Positions 44,900-55,900 of a DNA stretch of 64,000 nt are shown one piece after another; positions within the stretch are counted from its first letter, which is position 1, and every line of letters starts with the position of its first letter. Origin of the DNA: Sweltsa coloradensis (lineage: Eukaryota; Arthropoda; Insecta; Plecoptera; Chloroperlidae); NCBI GenBank assembly GCA_024449915.1, contig JAMZAV010000110.1:434001-498000 (forward strand), given 5' to 3'. A model generated the notes under the pieces. That model had not been told where the DNA came from, ran no database searches, and worked only from the letters and a program-made list of their open reading frames with translations. The position numbers and the translations under genes are program-made.

Positions 44900-46942
44900 T
44901 CAGACAGAGAAATCTGTGTCAAAATCTTCGATCTGTAAGTTCAAGTCACTCAATAGAAACTTATGGAATATATTGTCAACTTCATCGTTTGTTACTTGAG
45001 TCTGGAGTAGATAGCCAAGTGCAATATTTGTGTATATCTGGTCAACGTTACCGAAAATAATGTTGTAATGTTTCCACAGTTTATGCATATCAACGCGAGG
45101 TGGTGATATAAGTAACATGTGGTAGAGAGCATCTTTATCTTCTTCACTGTGATGCAGGGCCCTTCTAAGATCCTTCTCAGCTTGGAGCAGTGAGTGGCCA
45201 AGATGAAAACGAGCAAAACGTACATGTATTTTACATGCAATCTGATTTCCCAGCACCTTAATGCTTGCTTCTTCTGAAAAATATCCAGATGCATTATGTG
45301 CAATCCACTGATCTAACAACTTTAAACAATTGGCTAGAGTAATAATAGCATCTTTCTCTCTGCCGTCATGTTCTTGAATCCTAGCTAATAGCATATTGGG
45401 AATCAATGCTTCTGCTTGTTCCGTACATGCCGATAGGGTTTGTTTACACAAGGTATCTGCATCCGTCCATCGGTCAGCTTTTATCAGCGCTGTAATTGTT
45501 TCGAGCATCAAAATGTTGGTGGGTGGTAACGTGAGCCCTGTTATCTTGACGTGGCTATAGTGTTGATCTGTCAACACGTGTAAAAAGTTGTCTGCAGCAT
45601 CGTCAAACATTTCAGCAGCAAATAACTCTTTGGCTAACATGTAAATGGCATGTGATGTCGTAATTTCTGGCTGTCGATGAATTATGCGCAAGAACTTTAA
45701 TTCTAAACTTTCATGAATATATTGGTTCATTTGAATGCCAATGTCACCATCTTTTTTTAAGGATAGTACTAGTGCTTTTAGAGCTGTTATGGTCAACTTG
45801 TGAAAAGGTCTATTTGGTGAATCTATTTTGCTTGTGTGCTCCGATTGACTTTCATTTGTAGATACTTTGATGTCTTGCAACTGTGATTCTCCATTGGATT
45901 TGTAGTTGAGAGCAGAGTAATAAAGTGCTAATGGAAGGTAGGAATCAATTTCCTGAACTTTAAAGAATTCTTTTTGAGCATCCAGAAACTGACCTTGGTA
46001 TGAGAGAATAAGACCACGCAGTAAAACAATTCGTGCCATCATGTTGCAATCCCAAGGCGAATCCAAGGTTTTTCGTACAAAAAATGAACTTTTTTCAACG
46101 TCGTTGAGTCGGAAATAAATGTATGACTTGAGGTAATTCAAGATGAATCGATAGTTCCTATCACTTTCACAGATCAAATATGGCTGGCTCAAACATTCAA
46201 GACTGGGTTTAAACTTTTCCAGTTGTAGATAACACAGACTACTGGTATAAGATAGTGCACTAAAAATGGCATCAATATCAAAATCACCCATTCTGCCATT
46301 TAAACGATGTAAACCAAATCTAAAGTGGCTAACATTGACACTTGTCCTACCAGTATGATTAAAGATGTGATATTCTGCAAGGTTATAAGGTCGACAACAT
46401 ACTTTAAATGAGCGTTTTAAATTCATAATGGTCCGAATGAAAACTGCATAACTTTCTAGCGACTTTATGTCCGACATGTTGGTGTTATCAAAACATTCTA
46501 GCATTATCTGTGTAGTAAGAAAATAGATTTGCAGTAAGTTAACACCAAGATTGCGAGTACCTTCCGTGAGGAATAGGATTCTATCTGCAGATGACAATTC
46601 CATCAATTGCAGAACTGTCATTTTACTACCGGTACTTAAATCTCCTAATGGAAGATATTGTTTTCCAAAACATTTCAAAACTAATTGCAAGCATCTGGTT
46701 ACAAGTAGTAAAATGTCTTCAACAAAGTCTTTGTTATTACAGATACCTCTATTATGATGGGGGATGTGCCAATACCAAAACAAATAGTTATGCACTATAT
46801 TTAGCCATAGATCCAATTTGTGCGATGTAACCGCTATAGGTTGCTGGTTGTCTGTCGGCCTAGAATGCTCATGAAGCATTCTAAACCGTCCCAACTGTTT
46901 GTGCCAAATCTTCTTGGCATTTTCTGCCTCCCAATTTAATCC
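44900..46942 (-). CDS. FANCG: FANCG exon 2 (main coding exon)
   Basis: 680 codons plus TGA at 44902-44900. It begins GLNWEAENAKKIWHKQLG after CAG. It is intronless over 2 kb, whereas vertebrate FANCG is split into many exons. Several TPR-like helical pairs are visible, for example FRFGLHRLNGRMGDFDIDAI, the stretch around LLRGLILSYQGQFLDAQKEF, and AIYMLAKELFAAEMFDDAAD. Confidence 0.85.
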   Translation of the reverse strand, partial: GLNWEAENAKKIWHKQLGRFRMLHEHSRPTDNQQPIAVTSHKLDLWLNIVHNYLFWYWHIPHHNRGICNNKDFVEDILLLVTRCLQLVLKCFGKQYLPLGDLSTGSKMTVLQLMELSSADRILFLTEGTRNLGVNLLQIYFLTTQIMLECFDNTNMSDIKSLESYAVFIRTIMNLKRSFKVCCRPYNLAEYHIFNHTGRTSVNVSHFRFGLHRLNGRMGDFDIDAIFSALSYTSSLCYLQLEKFKPSLECLSQPYLICESDRNYRFILNYLKSYIYFRLNDVEKSSFFVRKTLDSPWDCNMMARIVLLRGLILSYQGQFLDAQKEFFKVQEIDSYLPLALYYSALNYKSNGESQLQDIKVSTNESQSEHTSKIDSPNRPFHKLTITALKALVLSLKKDGDIGIQMNQYIHESLELKFLRIIHRQPEITTSHAIYMLAKELFAAEMFDDAADNFLHVLTDQHYSHVKITGLTLPPTNILMLETITALIKADRWTDADTLCKQTLSACTEQAEALIPNMLLARIQEHDGREKDAIITLANCLKLLDQWIAHNASGYFSEEASIKVLGNQIACKIHVRFARFHLGHSLLQAEKDLRRALHHSEEDKDALYHMLLISPPRVDMHKLWKHYNIIFGNVDQIYTNIALGYLLQTQVTNDEVDNIFHKFLLSDLNLQIEDFDTDFSV

Positions 46943-49900
46943 CTGAAAAGACAAAAAAAATTGAAATTGGCAACAATTGGTCAATTAAAAGATATGAACA
47001 GAGTTAAGAGGAAGGACTACAGCCAACATTAAAACCACACAAAATTACCCTATTCTTGTAATATTTCACAAAAAGTTACGCAAAATCGAAAAAGTGAACA
47101 ATAGGCCTTCAAATGTATTGATCAGTAGTGATTTTAATAATGGATTAAATAAAATTTATTTATTCTGTACTTAATTAAAAATGCCACTGGTTATAGGCCT
47201 AATATTTGAAAAAACATTTTTGTAGGGTATAATTCTAACAAAACTACTTAAGCCTATTATTTACTACAATTCAGAAATTAAAAAAGTCCGCCCCAACCGG
47301 GAATCCAACCACGGATCTCCCGTATTCCAGACAGGCGTCTTAACCACTAGACCATCAGGACGGGTACATTTTAAGCTCTGAATTGTAGTTGCATTATTTA
47401 TTATATTATTGTATATTAGTTTTTTTTTTTTTTCTGAATTGTAGTAAATAATATCAATTACACCTACGGGAGTGTTTCCCGACTAAACAAATCGAGAAAT
47501 ACTTGAGCCTATTATCCACTTTTTCGATTTTGCGTTGCTATTTGTGAGATATTACAAAAATATGGTAATTTTGTGTGGTTTTAATGTTGGCGGTAGTCTT
47601 TCCTCTTAAGGGTTGCGTTGTTCAAATACCTGGGGATATGGCTGCATAGCTCATTGGAATGGGGAGAAGATATTAGCATAGTTAAGAAAAGTTTCAGGAA
47701 CCAGAGTTTTGTCATGAACCCTAAAAGGAGCAGGGAGAGACCACTGACCTCTAAATACTTACGTGGACTGAGCATGCTATACTGTAACCTTGAAGACGAC
47801 ATGCCTAAAAAACTGGGTCTATTGGGCGACCATGTTCAAAGTACCTTTGATAGCAAGAGCGATTGCATCGCCGTCTGGATGTAAATGGTATCCCATTTTA
47901 TCATTCAGACGGCGGTGATTTACACAATCAACCAATCCAGACGAAGCAAACCATTGCGTGCCACATGACTATTCTTTGGTGCGGTAGCCGCGTTCGAAGT
48001 CCCGGCCAATCCAGACGAATCTCGGCAATTTAACTCCCAGCATCACTTGTCAACATCTGGCAGGTATGCATCTCCTATCCACGAAAGTAGTTCCAGATCA
48101 GTGGGAGAGAGGCACTTCACAACCCTAGTCAGAGCTACTCTAGAATAGCTGTCTGCTGCTAGGGATCGATATTGAACTACACAGGTAGAAGGTATAGAGG
48201 CAGGCAGTATAGAAAAAGGCAGCTAGGAGGGTACTGCACAAGGAAGAAGTGCCTAGAGATATCATTAATCATCATGGGTATCCACAGGGGAGGGGCAAAG
48301 GGGGACAGTTGCATCCACTTGCAAAGTCTCTACACACATTGTCTACTACCGGTACACTTTCACTGAGAATATGCAACCGATCAAATTTTTTAGTGAAAGA
48401 ATAAAATACATAACCAAACTACGTTTATACACTTTTCTCAGACTTCTCATCCACAGCACTAAACGACATTAGGTATGCAAATTTTTAAAATGTATAAACA
48501 TGATAATATAGGTAATATGTGACGTGATGACACCCTATCTGAGCTCTGTAGTGTTATGTTTTTGGCCTTTAAGTGTTGTTTTCCTGTTCCTACATTTACA
48601 TTACTAGGAAACGATCAGTTGGACGCGTTGATAAGCAAGCACGTGCTATAGCTAGACCCACATTGCACATTTTTTTTAATTTTAAAATTTGCGACGTTTG
48701 CTGTCCACGGGGCCATGTTTCCAACATTATTTATTATTGCCAAGGTATTTGGGTAAACCCGTGGGTAAACCTTTACTTTGTGGATAAAATCCACCGCCAT
48801 CTAGAGGACCTTAACATCATTTCCTTGGGAAAACTATTTTAACTCTTTGGTAACAAATAATACACTGCTTCCTCGATATTATTTTGATTACTTCTAGGTG
48901 GCAGTGCATAGTGGCCAGAAACCTCGTGCGACTTTTCGATGCCATGGTAACGTTACTTTTGTTAAAATGTAATTTTTATCTACACTACTTATCGGATCGA
49001 AATAAAATTAACATATTCGTGACCGGACAGACATTCTAAATGATTTGGTCAACTCAGATTTTGTCGCCGTTTAGTTTGAAAAAAAAACTCTCGATTAACT
49101 TTAATGTAACTTTGTAACTTTTTGAACGATTTTGTCACAAAACTAATGGCATTCAATCCAGATCGAAGCTTGAGGATGGTCCAAATTTCAACTCAATCCG
49201 AACCTCCATTCAAACGTTATGGCGAGACATACAAAAAAACAAAAAAAACAGTGACTTTTTTTCCGGCAGAGTTAAATGGAAACGCTCGCTTAATTATATC
49301 ACTCATCATGCATCTAGCCGTCCAGTAGACATGCCTCATTTCGTTACTGTCCATGCCGTCTTGCATTTTGTTAATCGCTTCATTTAAGGTGCCGCGCGCG
49401 CGATATAATAAGGCGGCTTTAAATAATAAATTTTCGGAGTATTCCATGAGAAACTAAAATAAAATGTCGCTTGGGATAATGATACATTGATAATCGGTTT
49501 TCGGATAGATGTAGTACATGCATAACGCGCGAGAGTTATTCGGGAGGTCCGCGTTCCGATCCTCACCACTGGCAATCCTGACATTCACATGATTACGGAA
49601 ACTGCTGTTAGCCAATAGCGTTTGGAATTACTTTAATCATGTAATTTCACTTATTGTGGAAGAATAGTTGAATTTTTAAAATGCTATAACCAAATTGCTT
49701 TTATTTTTTTAAAGTGCAAGTAACTCTGTATCATGTGTGTGTGTTTGTGTGTGTAAGAATCGCTATCGCGTGTGTTATGTTTAGGGCTCCCATTCGTACC
49801 GTTTTAGCCGGGACAGTCCCTTTTTTGAGGTGGTGCCCGGTGTCCCGGCTACTAATTGTCCCGTTTTTTAGAATGGCGAACGACCGCGCTATTTTTACGG

Positions 49901-52900
49901 TCCAGCATTTGAATCGCCGCGCCTGCAATGCAACTCTTCACCCCGACCATGGCCAGTTACCAACCACTCACCAAAAAGGAACTATAAAGATTCAAGAAGT
50001 CAAGGTCAAGATCCAGGCTGCCAACAGTCAGAAGAAAGTGTCATTTTACCGATAAACTACAGGCAGATTTTCCTTTTTTGCGAAAAAGTAACAAGAATAT
50101 TGAAGGGATTGTTGAGTGTACAATGTGTTGTGACTTTAATATATCTCCTAATTTTTGTTTCAACGTTAACATTTTCAGGAATAGGCCATAGGAAGGGGGG
50201 GGGGGGGATGGAGGAATTATCCTCACTTTTTGCCCACTTCAGAAGAGCAATGACCAACAATTTCGACAATTTCCCATTGTTGTTGAACGTGATCGCGAAC
50301 GTAATGATGCATTTCAATGGTTGTAACATGATCTATATCGTCACTAACCCATTTTTTTTATTTTATATATATATAGTTATATAGTTTTTACTCCTAAAAA
50401 AATGCATTCATTTGGAATCGCATTCAGACAACTTATTTTTCCTAGAACGCACCAAACACACTATAAAAACCTTATATATATATCAAACACCCTTTTCCAA
50501 CATTCGTCGGGTCGGGGGGTGACGAGTCACCAGTTTCTCGGGCTATCTTCTAGTGCTTGCTAGCCAGGCTCAGCACCCCTCATCTTCTTCCTCGTTTTCT
50601 TCCATAACCGGCATTTCTAATAATTCTCTCCACTTCTTCCTGTCCTCCCAGAGTCTTTCTTCATTAACCCTATCCCATGTTTTCCCTCTTTCTTCGACGC
50701 TTCGCGTTATTTGGTCCCGCCATCTATCTCTTGGCCGGCCAACTCTTCGTACTCCCCCTCGTTCAAATTCTCGTCTTGGGATTCTGTCTTGCTTCATTCT
50801 TCTTACATGTCCATACCACCTGAGTCTTTCTCTTCCTATTTTATCTCGTAGACTTTCCACTCCTAATTTGTTTCTTGTTGTTATGCTTCGTACCTTGTCT
50901 AGTTTTGTTATGTCCACCGCACTTCTTAGGAATTTCATCTCTGCTGCTTGCAGTCTGCTCTCTTTCTTTCCTCCTATTGTCCATGTCACTGATGCATATG
51001 ACAAAATTGGGAGAAAGTACATTTTGTATAATATCATTTTACATCTGTTTGATATTTCCTCTTTCCATAGTAGTTTTCGTACGCTTTGGTAGAAATTGTG
51101 TGCTAGTATGATTCTTCTTGATATTTCTGCTGTTATTTTGGCATCCTTTGTCAGAATACTTCCCAGGTATTTGAATTCTTCTGCAATTGACAGCTCTTCT
51201 CCACGTAGTGTTACTTTTTTCTGGTTCGGTTTAATTTTCTTGGTTACTATTAACATCTCACTCTTTTCAATACTTATTTTCATGTTAAATTCCTGTGTTT
51301 CCTCATTCCACTTATCTATACTTTCCTGGACTTCTTCAATGGAATCTCCCCATCTCACTATATCGTCGGCAAATATCATCGTCTTTGACATTTTGCTTTC
51401 GGTTGGTTCTACTTTTCTTAGTATGGCATCCATTACAATGGCGAACAGTGTAGGAGACATCACACTGCCTTGTCGTAGACCACTGTTTATTTCGAACCAG
51501 GTCGTTCTATCCAGTGGTGTTTGTACGCAGCTCTTGCTTATGGCATATGTACTTTGGATTCTTGCCACTAGACTCTTTTCCACTCCTGTAGCTTTTAGGC
51601 ATTCCCATACTTTAGCTCTTGGGGCACTGTCATATGCCTTTTCTAGGTCCAGGAAGACCATATAGGGGAGAGGGTGCATAAATGGGACACTTTTCACATT
51701 TTAATTATTATTTCCTCAAATTATGTTTTTTTCAAAAATTTGAAATAGCCAACTTTAAGAGCCACCCTTTGGACATAAATTTCAGATTTTGTTGTTCACG
51801 AACTATTTCTTTTTAATAACCGTACAGGTGCAAATTAGAAAGTCGGCATGTGTCCCATTTATGAACCATGTGGTTGTTAAATGGGACAGGCCTTAAAATC
51901 ACAGAAATAACTATCCATTAAGCATTCTAAAGACATCATTTTATTTATTTTATTTTAAATACAAAACATTATCATTTTGTAAGCTCAAGGCTATTTAACT
52001 ACACCATTAACCCCCTCAAACTTCACAAAGTCCATTGCAAAAAAACAAGAACGACTTGGTCCGGGCAGACGAACATCAGATATGTCTTCTTGCTTTATTT
52101 GTTCTTTATCAACATCAGAAATGTCTTCTTGCTTAGGGTAGAAGAAGCTGCTACCACCTGCGTCTTTTCTACGTAAGAATTGACATTGAAAAATGTCCTC
52201 GCTTTTTTTCCCCATAATTCGCCCCACAAAGTTGATGTTTTTCTCACTACCATCTCCGGATAAAAATTTGTAAGCCTGCCTACTTGATGTAAGCCCTAGA
52301 CCTAGTTAGGGCCTATGGTAGGCCTACTTGGTGTAGGCCCTAGGCCTGGGCCTAGCCTACTTGATAGGGCCTATAGGCCTTAGCCTAGCTACTCTTAGAT
52401 GGTTGGTTTAGGTCTATGGCCTGGGCTAGGGCTTGGGCTTATTGGCTTAGTTCAGGCCTGGGTAGCCTAGGCCTACTTTATGGGGCAGCTATGTGGGTGA
52501 AGGGCCTTCAGTTAGGCCTTAAATAAATTATAATGTGATACATTGGCTCTGATAACCATTATTTATCCATAATCAAGCATTTAGCAAATGTCCCATTTAG
52601 CAACCTGCATCCATGTCCCATTTATGAACCTCAAGCATTGTTGACATCATGTCCATTTGGCCTAAAAAATAGGCAAGATAATGATGAAACCAGAATTTTT
52701 TCTTCTTTCCAGTGTCTCAATTAAAAGTTCCAGAATGGCATCTTCAAATTTCACAAGGTCTTATGTCTATTTTTTATTTTATTGTCTTGGAAGGAATTTC
52801 TACTTTGGAGGTAGCAAAAAACCAAAGTGGAATAACAATTAGAAATTGTTGGCCATCTTTATAATTTTTGTTTATAAAGAAGCAGTACCACTGCTGCCAA

Positions 52901-55900
52901 CTTTTGGTAAAAAAGCTAAATTAAGAAAAAATCAGCTGATTAGATATAGCCACTGTCCCATTTGGGTGATTCCATGGTAACTCACGTATCATTTTGACAA
53001 AATGTAACAATGAAAAAATGATATTTAAATACCAACTTTACACTTTTGCAATCTGTCAAAAGTGCTACAGACTACTTGCTACCTATTCTTAATTTAAGTT
53101 CAAGAGGTTTTTCATAAAAATTCATACTGTGATATTTGTAATTTTTTTTGTAATGGTAACTCACGTAACAAAATATTCTCCTTTAATATTTTGTAACATA
53201 GAAACAATTTTTTTCCTCCTTCAGCCAACAAACTAAAACAGTAACATTTATACAGATACACTCATGAATATGTAGGGAAAAAATGGTAAAAAAGTCAAGA
53301 AATTTAAAAACGATTTGTGACAGTGAGAATTTTTTTTATTGGTAACTCACGTATCAATTAAGGGTAACTCACGTATCCCGTCACATTTGTGTATAGCAAA
53401 TCAGTGTTAAAAGCTTAAAACTAGCAAAGTAAAAATCATAGGGTAGTAAAATATCAAAATACAATTAGGTAGATCAAAATAACAAATTTTGTTGAACAAA
53501 CAAACAAACAAAAACAAACTTATTTTTTTTTCAAATTTTAAATTTAAAAAAATCAAAATTTTCATTTGTTGTTTGTATTTTGTTTTTTGAATCCAACTGG
53601 TGCCTTGTTCAAAATAACATCTTGTCTAAGAGACTAGATTAGTAAGCTAAGCTCACAAAGAACGAACAAGTGTTGTTTAACTTTTGTAGGTAAATTTCTC
53701 CGCAAGTTCGTTTTTGCCTTTCCAAGTTTGCTGGGATTTCATTTTTGTAAGCAGGAGATGTTGCTATGGGGGTCACAACTGGAGGAACTGATAACTTTTT
53801 TAAACATCTGCTTCTTGAATTTCTTTCCTTAGCTTTTCTATTGACTTCTTTTTTAAACCGAGTTTGACACTGGTAGCTTTTTTAGCTTTAAATCGGCTTT
53901 CTCGCGGCTATTCCTCATCGTGTTGACATGATTTGCTTTCATCTCTTCATGCTTGCCTTCTTCCTTCTTCCTCTCTCTGTACATCTTCTGTTTCTCAACT
54001 GGGGTCAATGCTATTTTCAATCTGGTAACAAATAATATTATTTGAAACTGTATGCAAAAATGAATTTTCGTAGTATTTAAGTGCCTGGTAACTCACGTAT
54101 CACAAGTTCACTTTGCGATAAAATCCAGAGTAGGCCACAGAAAATATAATTTTTTAACCAAAGAAGGCTTATGATGTCTTATTAGAAAGTTTGAGTTTAT
54201 AAACATTTAGTAATTATCTACAGTCAACTGTACAAACAATTGGCTAATTAGTAACTCACGTATCATGAATTCAAGTATTTAACCTCAAAATACCATGCTT
54301 GATTAATTACTGTAATATTTTAATGCTGTGATACTTTTTTAAACACATATTTAATACTTTATTTAATGGTATAATCAAATCATATTAATTCACAATTTAA
54401 ATAAGAGTATCTTACCTTCAAATATCTTGAGTTTCTTCATAAATCACCAGCTTACAACAATATCGGTCTTCTCAGAGCTGCCATTGGCACTAGAGTGAAG
54501 CTAGCATCAAAACAATGGCTGATTCTTACAGGTGGAATCATGCTCAAAAATAAAAAAAATAAAAAACTTTAAAAAAAAAATTTTGATTTTTTTTTCTAAT
54601 TCCATAGTTACATGGAATCACCCATTTATGAACCGTCCCATTTATGCACCCTCTCCCCTACATTTCTTCTCCTTGTTCCCATTTTTTTTCCATGATTTGT
54701 CTGAGTGCAAATATAAGGTCAATGGTTGAGCGGCCAGCTCTAAACCCATTTTGTTCCTCTCTCATATTTGGCTCAACTTGTTGTTGTAGTCTCCGATCCA
54801 GTATTTTCTCGTATATTTTTGCACACTGGCTCATCAGTGTGATTCCTCGATAGTTTCCACATTTCTTCTTATCCCCTTTCTTGAAGGTTGGTACTATGAT
54901 TCCCTTCCCCCAGTCCTCTGGCACCTTCTTATTTCTCCATGCTGCACTGATAACTCTCCACATCCAGTCTATGCCCGTCTCCCCCGCTGCCTTAATCATC
55001 TCTACTACTATTTCGTCTTCTCCTGATGCTTTTCCATTTTTCATGTATTTTACTGCTTCGGCTACTTCCTGTCTAGATATTGCATTGTTTGTAGTTTCTT
55101 CAATTGTTTCCTCATTGGTACTTGTGTCGTTTTCTTCTGGTGGATCCGTTTCTTGGGTTTGGTTAGGATTATTATCAGTAGGCTTAGTCATATTTAGTAA
55201 CTTTTGAAAGTAGTTTTTCCACATGTTTTTCACTTTGTTTGGGTCAGTAACAAGTGTTCCAGTGTTATCGGTCAAAAATTCCGCCTGCGGCGCTGTAGTT
55301 GGGGGGCAAAGCCCCCCAAACCCCCCGTGCTGGTCCCCTAATATAGTTGTCCCGTTTTTGGGTTTTTGTATTATGGGAGCCCTAGTTATGTTGTTGTATA
55401 GGCAATACTTATTCAACTCCACTGATAGGCCTACCTGTCATGATTGGCAACATATAATTTATAAGAACGTGCCAATATAATATTTTTTCCATTAAATTGA
55501 CGACAATAACGTATGTGTTTAACTGTAACGTATTGTTAATCAGATGATCGCAGGCCTTCCGCTTTGTTTTCAGTAGAACAGACTATCTCGACAGATAGAC
55601 CGGGACCTCCCTCGCGCGTTACTCGCCGCTAGTAGCTGTGCTGTGTTGCAACACCTCGCCGGCTTCGTACCAGTGACGTCACTGACCCGAAGCGCGCCGA
55701 TGAATTTAAAGACCCCTATTGACGTAGGTCTGGAAATATACACAATGAACTTAATTTTTATGTCCGTACTTGATTTTAAGAATAACTTGTCAAAGAGGTG
55801 AACGGGCCCTTTAAGCCGGTTGAATATTATTTTGTTGAAATGTGGGTACACCCACGTAGGTGTGTCGCGTACGGCAATGTACTCAACTTGAGTGTCGCAG

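Larger units (their letters stand above)
50472..55290 (-). pseudogene. RTE/Nimb-like LINE reverse transcriptase, split by a DNA transposon
   Basis: Reading the minus strand from about 55290: the upstream RT region (KNYFQKLLNMTK, KNGKASGEDEI, PEDWGKGIIVPTFKKGDK, NYRGITLMS, REEQNGFRAGRSTIDLIF) runs to 54661. The 2,994-bp insert follows, then the core continues from 51662: FLDLEKAYD, GLRQGSVMSPTLF, FADD, KYLGSILTKD and the RLRWYGHVRRM tail to the stop at 50570. The 3' end is a short UTR with TATATA tail at about 50472. The N-terminal endonuclease part is missing (5' truncation at about 55290). Removing the insert and one TA would leave the frame continuous. Confidence 0.85.
49782..55384 (+). mobile_element. 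hAT-type element, TAGGGCTCCCAT ends, TSD GTTATGTT, split by a LINE
   Basis: The ends TAGGGCTCCCAT and ATGGGAGCCCTA are flanked by perfect GTTATGTT at 49774-49781 and 55385-55392. At 49873 a plus-strand frame starts (MANDRAIFTVQHLNRRACNA) and continues, after a stop at 50053, with DFPFL-K-like and EC.MC motifs typical of the zinc-finger start of hAT transposases. The LINE copy occupies most of the interior. Near the right end is a GGGGGGCAAAGCCCCCC hairpin. Confidence 0.88.

Noticed and set aside
44992..45303. 103-codon frame overlapping FANCG on the same strand
   Set aside because: An alternative frame of the FANCG exon without independent support.
50553..51092. 179-codon plus-strand frame (and a similar one at 34443-34988 on the minus strand)
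   Set aside because: Both are antisense shadows of the LINE reverse transcriptase C-terminal frame.
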